DNA from: Clostridiales bacterium
GTDB taxonomy: Bacteria > Bacillota > Clostridia > Saccharofermentanales > Saccharofermentanaceae
DNA: 64,000 nt
Direction of reading: 5' to 3'
Assembly (NCBI GenBank): GCA_017510605.1
Contig: JAFWMQ010000006.1
Location: forward strand, 150,004-214,003
Every line of letters begins with the position of its first letter. Positions within the stretch are counted from its first letter, which is position 1. Made by a program: the position numbers and the translations under genes. The notes under the pieces were generated by a model. It was not told where the DNA came from and did no database searches. It saw only the letters and a program-made list of their open reading frames with translations. Below are positions 1 to 8,884 of this stretch, piece by piece.

Positions 1-400
1 TCTCAAGGAATTCCCTCTCAACGTTTTCGAGACAGAAAACAACATGCTTTTTATCCTTGCACATGATCTCTATGTGACGCATATGAGTTACTTTGCCGTC
101 GATCACAGATCTGAAATGTACGGAATAATTGCCGGTCTCCGAGAGATTCCGGAGCACGTTCTCTTTGTCGTACGTCTTGTTCATGATCTCAAGATCAATG
201 GGATGGACGAACGCGTGCGCATTCTTAACGGCATCGGCAAAGAAGTCTTCGCCTTCGCCCGGGAATTCCGAGGCTTCAAGGAATTCATCATCGGCAAATA
301 CGATATAGTGCCCTGTCTCGATGTTTACATAGTAAACACATTCGAAATGTCCCGCGAACGAGAAAGCTATCTGGTTGAATATCTCAGGATCCTTGATCAT
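1..400 (-). CDS. Signalling protein N-terminus (PAS-like), cut by the left edge
   Basis: A minus-strand frame is open from an ATG at 400 to the window edge (133 codons, no stop). A GGAGG box sits about nine bases upstream of the ATG. The protein begins MIKDPEIFNQIAF and contains segments such as CVYYVNIETGHYIVF and RSVIDGKVTHMRHIE, which read like the N-terminal PAS-type sensor of clostridial diguanylate cyclases. No catalytic domain is inside the window, so a GGDEF or kinase output is only inferred. It starts 33 bases downstream of the stop of the EAL-domain gene at 434-2707 and is on the same strand, so the two are probably one operon of c-di-GMP proteins. Confidence 0.7.
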   Translation of the reverse strand, partial: MIKDPEIFNQIAFSFAGHFECVYYVNIETGHYIVFADDEFLEASEFPGEGEDFFADAVKNAHAFVHPIDLEIMNKTYDKENVLRNLSETGNYSVHFRSVIDGKVTHMRHIEIMCKDKKHVVFCLENVEREFLE

Positions 401-433
401 ATTTCTGTTCCTCCACTCTGCTGCTTCGGATTA

Positions 434-2707
434 TCAGTCAAACCACTGCTTCTCGAATTCATCAACCGGTTTGGGCTTCGAGAAATAGTAGCCCTGATAG
501 AGCTTACATCCCATCGCATAAAGCTTCTCATATTGCCTTGCCGTCTCTACACCTTCGGTAAGCGTATCTATCCCGAGGTCTTCCGACATATTGATAATAT
601 TCTTGATGATCGTATTTGCCTTTATGTTGCTTTCGGAATCCTTAAGGAACTGCATGTCGATCTTGATGACGTCAATATCCATATCCTTAAGCAGATTGAG
701 AGATGAGTAACCGCTTCCGAAGTCATCCATCTCGACTATAAATCCGTATTCGCGGAGTTCTTTTACAAGTTTAAGTATGTCTACCGAACCCGTCATTATG
801 GCAGTCTCCGTGATCTCGACCCTGAGCTTGACAGGTTCGATGCCAAACTTCTCTACAAGTTCCTTAAGCTCTGAGACAACATCCATGTAATAGAAATCTT
901 TAGGTGAGATATTGATCGAGATGAAATTATCAATGCCTCTTTTCTTCCAGTCAGCGAGGATCTCACAGACGCATCTCCACATGTGCCTGTCCACATCTGC
1001 TATCAGGCCGTTGCGCTCAAATACAGGTATGAACATTCCGGGGTTCATGAAGCCTTCATCAGGATGTATCCATCTTACTAGCGCTTCGGCTCCGGCGAGC
1101 ATGCCGCGCGAGTCTACGATCGGCTGGAGATAAGGGCGTATCTGCCTTGTCTCAATGGCTTCTTTGACCTGGTTGGAAATAAGCTGGTTGTGGATCAGCT
1201 CATTTCTCAGTTTATCGTCATAATAGATTATGTGCTTTGTGTAATCATCTCTGATCATAGTCGCAGCAAGCCTTGCGCTGTCGAAGAACAAAGGAATGTC
1301 TGTCTCATCATCCGGATTTATATCATAGATTCCTATGTGGATCAGAATGCGGTGCTCGAGGTTATCATCCTTAACCGTAAAATTCTCAAGCCTCTTCTCA
1401 AGGATATCCGGGTTCAGGGTATTCTTGTCGAGCAGGATGCCGAAAGAATCAGTAGACAATCTGCCGTACAATACTTTTTTGCTGGTGTTGTTACTTATAT
1501 AGTCGGCAATGTGCTTGATCGTATAATCTCCGAATTCACTTCCGAATACGTCATTTATCAGTTTGTAATTGGTAACCTCGATAAACCCGATCATATAATT
1601 TGTATTACGATCATTTTCGAGCCTTTTTCTTATATTCTCATAGAGATATTCCTTTGTATAAATGCCCGTGAGCGAATCATGTGTTGCCCTGTACATCTCG
1701 CGCTTCATCTCACGCTGGTCTTCAGTAATATCGCGGACACTTAAGTATGAACCGATCACCTTTTTCTTATCGTTAACTACGGACTTCATCGAGAGAAAAA
1801 AATTCATTTCCTCGTCACCTGTTCCGAGTGTTATTCTTTTTGACCACCCGCTGCCGCTAAGATCTATGTTATCAAACAGGAAATTAAGATCGTCCTTTAC
1901 TTCATCGTAATTATCCTTGTTGATCCCGACAAGATGTTTGCCCGGCTCATTTACCCATATGCACTCCCCGCTTCTGTCAAAGAAGAACAGTGCATCCGGC
2001 ATTTCCGACGCCATGCTGGCGAGCATACGGTCCAAAAGCTTAAGCGGCCTGTATTTCAAAGCAAAGAAATATACAAGAAGTCCGAATATTCCGAAGCCTA
2101 CCATGGAGATATCAAGCGGCTGTCTTGAGAATATGTAATATGATTCGACCGCAACCGTAGCGATCATAGAGAAAAGGATTACCCTGTATTTCTCCTTGTA
2201 GATCTTGGTTGCCTTTATTGTCTTAACAGCGAAAATGATCAGGATGACAAAGAATAATCCGTAGCATATGACCCTGTGGTATGTCTGACCCAGATAAGGA
2301 ACAAGTCTGAAGTAAGCCCGGTTCTCCACAAGGATCTTCTCGATCGTAAATGACCAGGTAAAGAACGGATTCAGCGCATAAAGTACCACATCGATACCGA
2401 AAAAAATAAATAAAAGTATTCGGATGATCTTTTTCGGTTTGCCTAAATCACAATAAATATGAGTAAAGTACCAGACTGAATAGACTGCAGTATCCATTCC
2501 AAGGAAATAAATATAGTAACCGATGGTCGAAATGAGTCTGTCAGAAGAGATTATCAGTATCAGGTTGCCAAGGACCGGCGTAGCCATGCCTGCCAAAAGG
2601 AAAGCCACGGCACTGCCGACAGACTTTTTGGTACGCCTGGATAAAACCATGCAGACGACAAGCGAAATTATCAGTATGGAAAAGATCACTGATAAAGCTA
2701 TTCTCAT
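434..2707 (-). CDS. Membrane PAS-GGDEF-EAL protein, probable c-di-GMP phosphodiesterase
   Basis: The 757-residue protein has a hydrophobic N-terminal sensor of about seven membrane segments (residues 1-220, like the 7TM histidine-kinase N-terminal family). A PAS domain follows (about 225-335), then a GGDEF-like domain (340-500) and an EAL domain (about 510-750). The EAL part keeps AEALVRW, the ITET segment, DDFGSGYSS and EGVET, which are the metal and catalytic positions of active phosphodiesterases. The GGDEF signature is replaced by STDSFG, so cyclase activity is unlikely; such domains often act as GTP sensors for the EAL domain. The likely role is membrane-sensed breakdown of cyclic di-GMP. 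The start has GGGCAGGGG just upstream. The gene at 1-400 follows it. Confidence 0.93.
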   Translation of the reverse strand: MRIALSVIFSILIISLVVCMVLSRRTKKSVGSAVAFLLAGMATPVLGNLILIISSDRLISTIGYYIYFLGMDTAVYSVWYFTHIYCDLGKPKKIIRILLFIFFGIDVVLYALNPFFTWSFTIEKILVENRAYFRLVPYLGQTYHRVICYGLFFVILIIFAVKTIKATKIYKEKYRVILFSMIATVAVESYYIFSRQPLDISMVGFGIFGLLVYFFALKYRPLKLLDRMLASMASEMPDALFFFDRSGECIWVNEPGKHLVGINKDNYDEVKDDLNFLFDNIDLSGSGWSKRITLGTGDEEMNFFLSMKSVVNDKKKVIGSYLSVRDITEDQREMKREMYRATHDSLTGIYTKEYLYENIRKRLENDRNTNYMIGFIEVTNYKLINDVFGSEFGDYTIKHIADYISNNTSKKVLYGRLSTDSFGILLDKNTLNPDILEKRLENFTVKDDNLEHRILIHIGIYDINPDDETDIPLFFDSARLAATMIRDDYTKHIIYYDDKLRNELIHNQLISNQVKEAIETRQIRPYLQPIVDSRGMLAGAEALVRWIHPDEGFMNPGMFIPVFERNGLIADVDRHMWRCVCEILADWKKRGIDNFISINISPKDFYYMDVVSELKELVEKFGIEPVKLRVEITETAIMTGSVDILKLVKELREYGFIVEMDDFGSGYSSLNLLKDMDIDVIKIDMQFLKDSESNIKANTIIKNIINMSEDLGIDTLTEGVETARQYEKLYAMGCKLYQGYYFSKPKPVDEFEKQWFD

Positions 2708-2812
2708 AAAGCCCCTGCCCTTCAGAATAATACTATTATTTTAACAGGTTAAATATTTTCTTTCCTTTACAAGCATGTAACTTATTTTTAATTAATCGTG
2801 TCAACTCTGAGT

Positions 2813-2818
2813 TATAAT
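2813..2818 (+). promoter_or_regulatory. Candidate -10 box of the methyltransferase/acetyltransferase operon
   Basis: A perfect TATAAT lies 36 bases before the start at 2854. I see no good -35 hexamer at the right distance, so the promoter is weakly supported. It lies in the AT-rich divergent gap of 146 bases between the EAL gene and the methyltransferase. Confidence 0.4.
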
Positions 2819-2853
2819 TTTTAAACAGACAAAATGAATCGGAAGGAAGATCT

Positions 2854-3648
2854 ATGGATATAAAAGATAACCGTATAGACGCAGGAAAAGCATTTGACTG
2901 GGGGAAGACATCCGAGTTTTATGCCAAATACAGAGATATCTATCCGGACGAATTCTATCAGAAGATTGCGGACAGAGGTCTCTGCGTTAAAGGACAGAAA
3001 GTGCTCGACCTCGGTACCGGAACAGGTGTATTGCCGCGCAACATGTATAAATACGGGGCAGAATGGGTCGGCACCGACATCTCTCCCGAGCAGATCGGAC
3101 AGGCAAAACGCCTGGCAGCCGAATCGGATATGGATATTGATTTCAGGACGGTTTCAGCCGAGAAGATCGATTTCCCTTCTGAATCATTTGATGTCCTTAC
3201 TGCCTGCCAGTGCTTCTGGTATTTCGACCATGAGAAGGTCGCGCCTGAATTCCACCGGATACTTAAGAAGAACGGAAAGCTCGTTATTCTTTATATGGCC
3301 TGGCTCCCCTTTGAAGATGAGATCGCAGGCAGGAGTGAGGAACTCGTTCTGAAGTACAGCCCGAACTGGTCAGGTGCCCGTAATACAAGACGTCCCAACT
3401 GGGTGCCTGATGTGATGTATGATTATTTCGAGATGGAAGAACACGAAGAATATGATCTTATGGTCCCTTTTACCAGGGAATCCTGGCACGGACGCATGAT
3501 AGCCTGCAGAGGAGTCGGCGCGTCATTATCCCCGGAAGAACTCGCAAAATGGGACAAAGAGCACAGAGAACTTCTTAAAGACTGTCCTGAAGAATTCAAT
3601 GTGCTTCATTTCGCGGCAATTACAGTGTTAAAGAAGAAAGACTTATGA
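2854..3648 (+). CDS. Class I SAM-dependent methyltransferase
   Basis: The 264-residue protein has the SAM-binding motif I VLDLGTGTGVLP near residue 50, an acidic strand-2 end (VGTDISPEQI) and a DVLTACQCFWYFD segment near residue 125, as in UbiE/Methyltransf_11 enzymes. It should transfer a methyl group from S-adenosylmethionine to a small molecule; the substrate cannot be read from the sequence. A GGAAGGA box precedes the ATG. Its TGA overlaps the next start (ATGA at 3645-3648), making it the first gene of a five-gene operon otherwise composed of acyltransferases. Confidence 0.9.
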   Translation: MDIKDNRIDAGKAFDWGKTSEFYAKYRDIYPDEFYQKIADRGLCVKGQKVLDLGTGTGVLPRNMYKYGAEWVGTDISPEQIGQAKRLAAESDMDIDFRTVSAEKIDFPSESFDVLTACQCFWYFDHEKVAPEFHRILKKNGKLVILYMAWLPFEDEIAGRSEELVLKYSPNWSGARNTRRPNWVPDVMYDYFEMEEHEEYDLMVPFTRESWHGRMIACRGVGASLSPEELAKWDKEHRELLKDCPEEFNVLHFAAITVLKKKDL

Positions 3649-4100
3649 TCGAATACAGAATTGCAACCAATGATGATATCGAACTGCTGATGAAAAGCAG
3701 GCTCGAGATGCTCCGTATCGTAAATGGTCTTGCTGATGATTATGTGTTTTCGGATGAGATCGTTTCCGAGAGCCGTGACTATTTCCTTAACGGTGATCAG
3801 ACTACCGTCCTCGCATTGGACGAAGGTGAAGTCATCGGATGCGCATCCATGAGCTATATGCGTATAATGCCAACGTTCTCGCATCCTACGGGTAAGCGCG
3901 CCCACCTCATGAACGTTTACACAAGGAATGAATACCGCCGTCAGGGCATCGCCCGCAAGATGGTGGAAATGCTGATCGATGAGACCTGGAAAAGGGGCGC
4001 AACTGAGATCAGTCTTGATGCTACAACAATGGGAAGACCTCTCTACGAGAGCCTGGGATTTACGGATTCCACTGAATGCATGGTATTAACGAGACAGTAA
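3645..4100 (+). CDS. GNAT family N-acetyltransferase
   Basis: The 151-residue protein has the GNAT fold. A motif-A segment, VYTRNEYRRQGIARKMV, matches the acetyl-CoA pyrophosphate-binding pattern (R/Q-x-x-G-x-G/A) near residue 90, and ATTMGRPLYESLGF near the C-terminus is the usual strand 6/7 signature. It would move an acetyl group from acetyl-CoA to an amine of unknown identity. Four-base overlaps link it to the upstream methyltransferase, and its stop overlaps the next start, so translation is probably coupled. Confidence 0.9.
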   Translation: MIEYRIATNDDIELLMKSRLEMLRIVNGLADDYVFSDEIVSESRDYFLNGDQTTVLALDEGEVIGCASMSYMRIMPTFSHPTGKRAHLMNVYTRNEYRRQGIARKMVEMLIDETWKRGATEISLDATTMGRPLYESLGFTDSTECMVLTRQ

Positions 4101-4567
4101 TGAGCGTTTCATTAAGACAGGCAAAAAGAGAAGATCTTCAGACGATCTGGGAAATGCAGGTCGAAGCTTTCCGCGGGCTCCTCGAAAAATATCATGACTA
4201 CGATCTGAGTCCCGGAGCCGAAAGCATTGATAAGATCGCTGCAAGATTCGGGCAGCCCTGGACAACATATTTCTTCATTGAAGCTGAAGGATCTGATGTA
4301 GGCGTTATCCGCGTAGTTGATAAGAAGGATGGTTCGAGAAAAAGAATATCACCGTTGTGGATCATGGAAGAATACCGCGGCAAGGGATACGCACAGGATG
4401 CGATCCTCGCTGTTGAAGAGATCTACGGAGCTGACCACTGGTGCCTCGATACCATTTTGCAGGAAAAAGGCAACCTCCATCTTTATGAGAAGATGGGCTA
4501 CCATCAGACAGGCCGCACGGACCATATCAGCGACCTGATGGACATAGTTTATTACGAGAAGGACTGA
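4100..4567 (+). CDS. GNAT family N-acetyltransferase
   Basis: I place the start at 4100 (MSVSLRQAKREDL), sharing the A of the upstream TAA as TAATG, rather than at an in-frame ATG at 4076, because GNAT proteins usually begin with this beta-strand (SLRQAKREDL) and the arrangement fits stop-start coupling. The 155-residue product has EEYRGKGYAQDAI, the acetyl-CoA loop, near residue 95, and LYEKMGYHQTGR near the end. The substrate is unknown. It is the third gene of the acetyltransferase operon. Confidence 0.87.
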   Translation: MSVSLRQAKREDLQTIWEMQVEAFRGLLEKYHDYDLSPGAESIDKIAARFGQPWTTYFFIEAEGSDVGVIRVVDKKDGSRKRISPLWIMEEYRGKGYAQDAILAVEEIYGADHWCLDTILQEKGNLHLYEKMGYHQTGRTDHISDLMDIVYYEKD

Positions 4568-4571
4568 TGAT

Positions 4572-5228
4572 ATGAACTACAAAGTCATAGATAAAGAAAC
4601 ATACTACCGCAAAGGCGTTTTCCGCCATTTTACAGAAGACTGCAAGTGTTCTGTCTCAATGACCGCGCGCATTGATGTGACTGATCTCGTTAAGTATTCA
4701 AAGGAAACTGACACTAAATTCTACATCAACTTCCTATACCTCTTATGCAGGGTCCTGAATTCGAGAGATGACTACAAGATGGCTTATCTCTGGCAGACGG
4801 ATGAGCTGGTCTGCTATGACGTGATAAATCCCACACAGTACGTTTTCCACGAGGACACCGAGACCTGCACACCTGTATATTCCTATTACTCGCCGGATTA
4901 TAACGAGTTCTATAAGAATGCGGCCTCTGATATCGAGATGGCAAAGAACACGCGTGAGTACATGCTCGATCCTCAGAATCATCCTAACTGGTTCGATGCA
5001 TCCTATGTATCATGGCTGTCTTATGACTCTCTGAATGTCGAACTCCCCGACGGATATATTTATCTTGCACCTATCATCAACTGGGGCAGATACAGAGAAG
5101 AAAACGGCCGTCTCATGATGCCCCTCACAGTCCGCCTGAACCATGCGGTCGCCGACGGATTTCTGGTGGCAAACGTTTACCGTCTATTGGACAAGGAGAT
5201 CGAAGCATTTTGCGGAGGCAACATATGA
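4572..5228 (+). CDS. Chloramphenicol acetyltransferase-like (CAT family) protein
   Basis: The 218-residue length and layout match type A CAT proteins. The C-terminal RLNHAVADGFLVANVY corresponds to the catalytic HHAVxDGxH region, with the catalytic histidine kept and the second His of the pair being the kept one (NH for HH). The N-terminal part (KETYYRKGVFRHF) is the usual start of the family. It probably O-acetylates a small hydroxylated compound with acetyl-CoA. Many chromosomal CAT-like proteins do not confer chloramphenicol resistance, so resistance is not claimed. It starts four bases after the previous gene and overlaps the next by ATGA. Confidence 0.87.
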   Translation: MNYKVIDKETYYRKGVFRHFTEDCKCSVSMTARIDVTDLVKYSKETDTKFYINFLYLLCRVLNSRDDYKMAYLWQTDELVCYDVINPTQYVFHEDTETCTPVYSYYSPDYNEFYKNAASDIEMAKNTREYMLDPQNHPNWFDASYVSWLSYDSLNVELPDGYIYLAPIINWGRYREENGRLMMPLTVRLNHAVADGFLVANVYRLLDKEIEAFCGGNI

Positions 5229-5722
5229 AATTACGCGCATATACAAAAGAAGATTCACCTGTCATCGCAGGTTGGGTTAGGACAGAAAAAGAGCTGTATC
5301 AGTGGTCAGCTTCCATTTACGGTTTCTACCCTCTCCTGCCGTACAGCATCGACGACAACTACGTTAATGCCATGAAGAGCGGACGTTTTATTCCTCTTAC
5401 GGCTATAGATGACGAGGGGAGCCCTGTCGGACATTTCATCATCAGATATCCTAATGAGAACGACGATTCTTCAGTAAGGATCGGCTTTGTTATCGTAGAT
5501 CCTGACATTCGCGGCAAAGGTTACGGCCGGGAACTAATGAAGCTGGCAGTAGGTTATGTGAAGGACAATCTTACTGCGACAAGAGTTGATCTCGGTGTTT
5601 TCGAGAATAACCCGAAAGCTAAGAAATGCTATGCATCTATAGGTTTCAAAGACTACGGTTCACACGAGGTAGAAACGCCGTTCGGTCTATGGTACTGCAC
5701 TGATATGGAATTGTATTTGTAA
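5225..5722 (+). CDS. GNAT family N-acetyltransferase (RimJ-like layout)
   Basis: The start at 5225 (MKLRAYTKEDSPVI) is chosen over an in-frame ATG at 5210 because GGAGG lies seven bases upstream of it and it gives the ATGA overlap seen elsewhere in this operon. The 165-residue product shows VIVDPDIRGKGYGRELM (acetyl-CoA binding) near residue 95 and NPKAKKCYASIGF near residue 130, the typical end of the GNAT core. The substrate is unknown. It is the last gene of the operon, and the palindromic array at 5764-5952 follows. Confidence 0.9.
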   Translation: MKLRAYTKEDSPVIAGWVRTEKELYQWSASIYGFYPLLPYSIDDNYVNAMKSGRFIPLTAIDDEGSPVGHFIIRYPNENDDSSVRIGFVIVDPDIRGKGYGRELMKLAVGYVKDNLTATRVDLGVFENNPKAKKCYASIGFKDYGSHEVETPFGLWYCTDMELYL

Positions 5723-5763
5723 GTTGAAAGTTTCATCTGTTTTGATGTCCTGCTTATGTGTCC

Positions 5764-5952
5764 GACGGACCAGATTGGTGTTTTCCTGTTTTTGATCCGT
5801 AGGTTTTATGCCTTGTGAAGGGGTGGGACGCACATTTCGACGGATCAATTTGTAGTTATCTTGGTTTTGGTCCGTCGAAAACAGAATCCAGGGTTGCTTT
5901 TTGGGCGAAATTGACGGACCAAATTGCAGTTTCCTCGGTTTTGGTCCGTCGA
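5764..5952. repeat. Three tandem palindromic units with about 75-bp period
   Basis: Units begin with GACGGA at 5764, 5839 and 5913 (steps of 75 and 74). Each is an imperfect inverted repeat whose best copy (5913-5952) has arms GACGGACCAAA and TTTTGGTCCGTC around a loop of roughly 17 bases. The copies have drifted, but base changes in the middle copy largely keep the stem (GGATC with GGTCC by wobble). The intervening 35-base segments are partly alike (both of the last two read GA-AAC/GAAC then end in GTTGC). The array fills the gap between two convergent genes. Confidence 0.8.
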
Positions 5953-5985
5953 GAACGAAGTTCAGTGTTGCATATGAAGCAATGC

Positions 5986-6750
5986 TCAGTTCTTCAGCGC
6001 ACGCTGCAGATAGAAATTTATATTGCGGTTCTGAATCCTGTATTCCTTGGGTGTCAGGCCGCAGTCTTTTTTCAGCACATTCGTAAAATAGCTCTGACTT
6101 GGAAATGCAAGTGACGCTGAGATCTCAGCAATCGAATAAGAAGATGACGCGAGCATCGATTTGGCAGTCTCAAGCTTTTTTGCAAGGATGTATTCGCTGA
6201 CGGAGTAACCGGTTTCCTGCTTGAACAATCTCGAAAAATAGGGCGCGGACAGATTAGTAACGGACGCCAGTGTCTCCAATGTGATCCGGGTGTGCAGATG
6301 CTCATAAATATAGTTGATCGCGGTGCTGACGGCTTTTGAAGTGATGGTGCTCCTTTGAAGGTTCTGCATCTGCTTCGTGTAGTGAAGGCACATCTCATTA
6401 TGTATCTCTGAGATCTCTTCAGGCGTTGCGGCTTCATCTGCAAGGCGGATGTAGTAGTCGCTCAAAGAATATGCTTCAGCCTGGGAAAGACCGCCTGATA
6501 TGCAGAATCTCGCAACCAGGGCGACCGTGATCGTAAGATGGTATTTGAGATTTTGGAGAGAATCGTCAGAGAGTACTCCAAGGCCTTTTTTAAGGTGAAA
6601 AGGCTCTGTGAGAAGAGTACGCAGTTCACGGAGATTTCCGGACCGGATCGTCTCGTAAAAGTCCATCTCCGGTGCTAACGGCGCACGGAATAATTCATAT
6701 TCACGATGGAGAAATTCCTGGTAGGATATTTTTCTTCTGGGTGAGGTCAT
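5986..6750 (-). CDS. AraC/XylS family transcription regulator
   Basis: The C-terminal 100 residues are two helix-turn-helix units: ITLETLASVTNLSAPYFSRLFKQ and the second containing SIAEISASLAFPSQSYFTNVLKK followed by GLTPKEYR, the family signature. The N-terminal half is a helical sensor typical of clostridial AraC proteins without a clear cupin. I prefer the start at 6750 (MTSPRRKISYQ) because CCGGAG lies seven bases upstream; in-frame starts at 6756 and 6777 are too close to or before that box. It is divergent from the GH16 glucanase gene at 6912, so control of that gene in response to a sugar is a reasonable inference. Confidence 0.9.
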   Translation of the reverse strand: MTSPRRKISYQEFLHREYELFRAPLAPEMDFYETIRSGNLRELRTLLTEPFHLKKGLGVLSDDSLQNLKYHLTITVALVARFCISGGLSQAEAYSLSDYYIRLADEAATPEEISEIHNEMCLHYTKQMQNLQRSTITSKAVSTAINYIYEHLHTRITLETLASVTNLSAPYFSRLFKQETGYSVSEYILAKKLETAKSMLASSSYSIAEISASLAFPSQSYFTNVLKKDCGLTPKEYRIQNRNINFYLQRALKN

Positions 6751-6911
6751 GGTCATTCTCCGGCATGCATAAATCAATTATGTCTGATATATATATTTCC
6801 GGTGCTTATTATAGCATGAAAACATAAAACTAAGATAACAAAAAGCAATAATGCCTCAAGGTGAATTTGATATTTTGAGGGCAGACAGGTTAATAAATTA
6901 AGGAGGCACTT

Positions 6912-8267
6912 ATGAAGAACAAGAAGTTATTAAGTTCTGTCATGGTCATAGCCATGCTTCTCCCCATGGCTGCATGTGGTACACCGAAGAAGACTGAAAC
7001 GCCTGCAATTGACGGTTACAATCTCCTTTGGAGCGATGAATTCGACGGCAAGGAATTAGATGCCACGAAATGGAACCGCGAGACACATGAACCGGGTTGG
7101 ACAAACAACGAGCTGCAGGAATACACGAATTCTGATGAGAACATTTTCGTGCGCGACGGCAATCTCGTATTAAAGGCAATCAAGACCGAAAAGGACGGCA
7201 AGGATTATTACACATCCGGCAAGGTCACGGGCTGGAACAAGACTGATTTCCAGTACGGCAAAGTAGTCGTCTCAGCAAAGGTTCCGGAAGGACAGGGCTT
7301 ATGGCCTGCGATCTGGATGATGCCGAATCAGGAATCCAAGTACGGTCAGTGGCCGAAATGCGGTGAGATCGACATCATGGAATCTCTCGGCAACGACACT
7401 TCCATCTCTTACTCAACTATCCACTATGGTGAGCCCCACGGTGAACAGCAGGGCACGATCACCAAGGAAGGCGATGAGAGTTTCTCAGCAAAATTCCACG
7501 AGTATTCCGTCGAATGGGAACCCGGAGAAATGCGCTTCTACACGGATGACGAACTCGTTCTTACATGCAACGACTGGTTCACGGCAGTTGAAGGCGGAGA
7601 TGAAAAGCCCTATCCGGCACCTTTCAACCAGCCCTTCTATGTTCAGCTTAACCTTGCAGTAGGCGGTAACTGGCCCGGAAATCCTGATGCTACAACAGAT
7701 TTCAGCAAGGCTGAATTCCTCGTAGACTATGTACGCGTATACCAGAAATCAGAATACGACACCAACGTAACCAAACCTCCGATGACATTCCGTGATGCTC
7801 TCCCGGACGGCAACTTCATCCGCAACGGAGACTTCTCGGTAGCGGAAGACCTGACTGATGATATTGACTGGAAGTTCCTCCTTTTCTATGAAGGCGAAGG
7901 TGCTGCAGAGATCAAGGATGGCGAGATGATCATAACTTCGACCAACTGCGGTACGGAAGAATACTCCGTCCAGCTCGTCCACCCTGATCTCCCTATGCTA
8001 AAAGGTCACTCGTACAAGATAACCTTCGATATACGAGCGGACGAACCGCGAAAATGTATCGTTTGCGTCTCGGCCCCGAATGCCGGATGGATCCGGTATT
8101 TCCCCGACACCTCGATAGATCTCACGACTGAATGGCAGACGTTCGAGTTCACCTTCGACATGAAGGAGAAGGACGATAATAACGGAAGACTTGAGTTCAA
8201 TATGGGTAAGCACGGTGACACGGCTACTATCCATATCACTAATGTAAGAGTAGAAGAGATATCATAA
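6912..8267 (+). CDS. GH16 family beta-glucanase lipoprotein with carbohydrate-binding domain
   Basis: A signal peptide ends in the lipobox MAAC (Cys22), so the enzyme should be anchored outside the cell. Residues 35-260 are a GH16 domain with GEIDIMESLG at 151-160, holding the catalytic nucleophile E152, D154 and acid/base E157. WSDEFDGKELD and WPAIWMMP are also family hallmarks, pointing to a laminarinase/lichenase-like endo-beta-1,3(4)-glucanase. Residues about 295-450 look like a beta-sandwich CBM (NGDFSV, WKFLLF, HITNVRVEE). AGGAGG precedes the ATG. A strong terminator follows at 8288. The divergent AraC gene probably regulates it. Confidence 0.94.
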   Translation: MKNKKLLSSVMVIAMLLPMAACGTPKKTETPAIDGYNLLWSDEFDGKELDATKWNRETHEPGWTNNELQEYTNSDENIFVRDGNLVLKAIKTEKDGKDYYTSGKVTGWNKTDFQYGKVVVSAKVPEGQGLWPAIWMMPNQESKYGQWPKCGEIDIMESLGNDTSISYSTIHYGEPHGEQQGTITKEGDESFSAKFHEYSVEWEPGEMRFYTDDELVLTCNDWFTAVEGGDEKPYPAPFNQPFYVQLNLAVGGNWPGNPDATTDFSKAEFLVDYVRVYQKSEYDTNVTKPPMTFRDALPDGNFIRNGDFSVAEDLTDDIDWKFLLFYEGEGAAEIKDGEMIITSTNCGTEEYSVQLVHPDLPMLKGHSYKITFDIRADEPRKCIVCVSAPNAGWIRYFPDTSIDLTTEWQTFEFTFDMKEKDDNNGRLEFNMGKHGDTATIHITNVRVEEIS

Positions 8268-8287
8268 GGTTTAAAAAGCTTTAGAAC

Positions 8288-8333
8288 AGACCGTCCCAAA
8301 AGTGCCAGTCACTAATGGGACGGTCTTTATTTG
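8288..8333 (+). terminator. Rho-independent terminator after the GH16 gene
   Basis: An 11-bp perfect stem (AGACCGTCCCA at 8288-8298 with TGGGACGGTCT at 8316-8326) with a 17-base loop is followed by a T-rich stretch. Confidence 0.88.
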
Positions 8334-8448
8334 ATAATGTTTCCGATAATGATGAAAGCGTCCGAAGAGTGCGATATAATATCATTTAGTGCTTTTAACA
8401 GTAATTACAACTGAATAGGGATTTTGGAATAAGGCAGGATGATTGGCA

Positions 8449-8838
8449 ATGGCCAAGAAAAAAGATAAGGATAACATGGTCTCCTATGACCGTGATTTTT
8501 CATTGAACGGAGACCGGGCCGCTGAAAAGACTATGGCAATATGCGGTTTGGCAACCGGCATATCATGTTTGGTTTTTGCAGCCATTCCGGTTGCCGTTTG
8601 GCTCTATATCATGGCCATACTTGAAAGAACCAAAGCGTATATCAACCAGTCGGTCTTCATTCTTGTTGTTTGCGGAGTCTCGGTTGTCGGGAGTCTTGCC
8701 GCTTCGATCGTTGCCAAGATCAAAGACAAGAGAAGCAGATGGGCTGTATTCAATATCGTTTTCATCAGTATTAATCTTGTGATCTCAGCACTTGTCAGCT
8801 GGTTCTTTATCTGGGTGGTAAATACATACGGACATTAG
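8449..8838 (+). CDS. Small three-TM membrane protein, paralogue of the next gene
   Basis: The ATG at 8449 (MAKKKDKDNMVSY) has AGGA nine bases upstream; a TTG two codons earlier is too close to that box. The 129-residue protein has a polar N-terminus and three hydrophobic segments (about 28-52, 66-87 and 100-124). It shares with the next gene the block I-V-A-K/R-I-K-x-x-x-S-R/K-W-A and a final FFIW segment, so the two are duplicated copies. No function is recognised. Confidence 0.8.
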   Translation: MAKKKDKDNMVSYDRDFSLNGDRAAEKTMAICGLATGISCLVFAAIPVAVWLYIMAILERTKAYINQSVFILVVCGVSVVGSLAASIVAKIKDKRSRWAVFNIVFISINLVISALVSWFFIWVVNTYGH

Positions 8839-8884
8839 ATCCTGATATGAGGTAAAATATTAAAAAGCCAAAAGGAGGCATATC

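Noticed and set aside
44..706. A 220-codon plus-strand protein
   Set aside because: It lies opposite two well-supported minus-strand genes with ribosome sites and recognisable domains.
5764..5952. CRISPR array
   Set aside because: Only three diverged units, related intervening segments and no cas genes.
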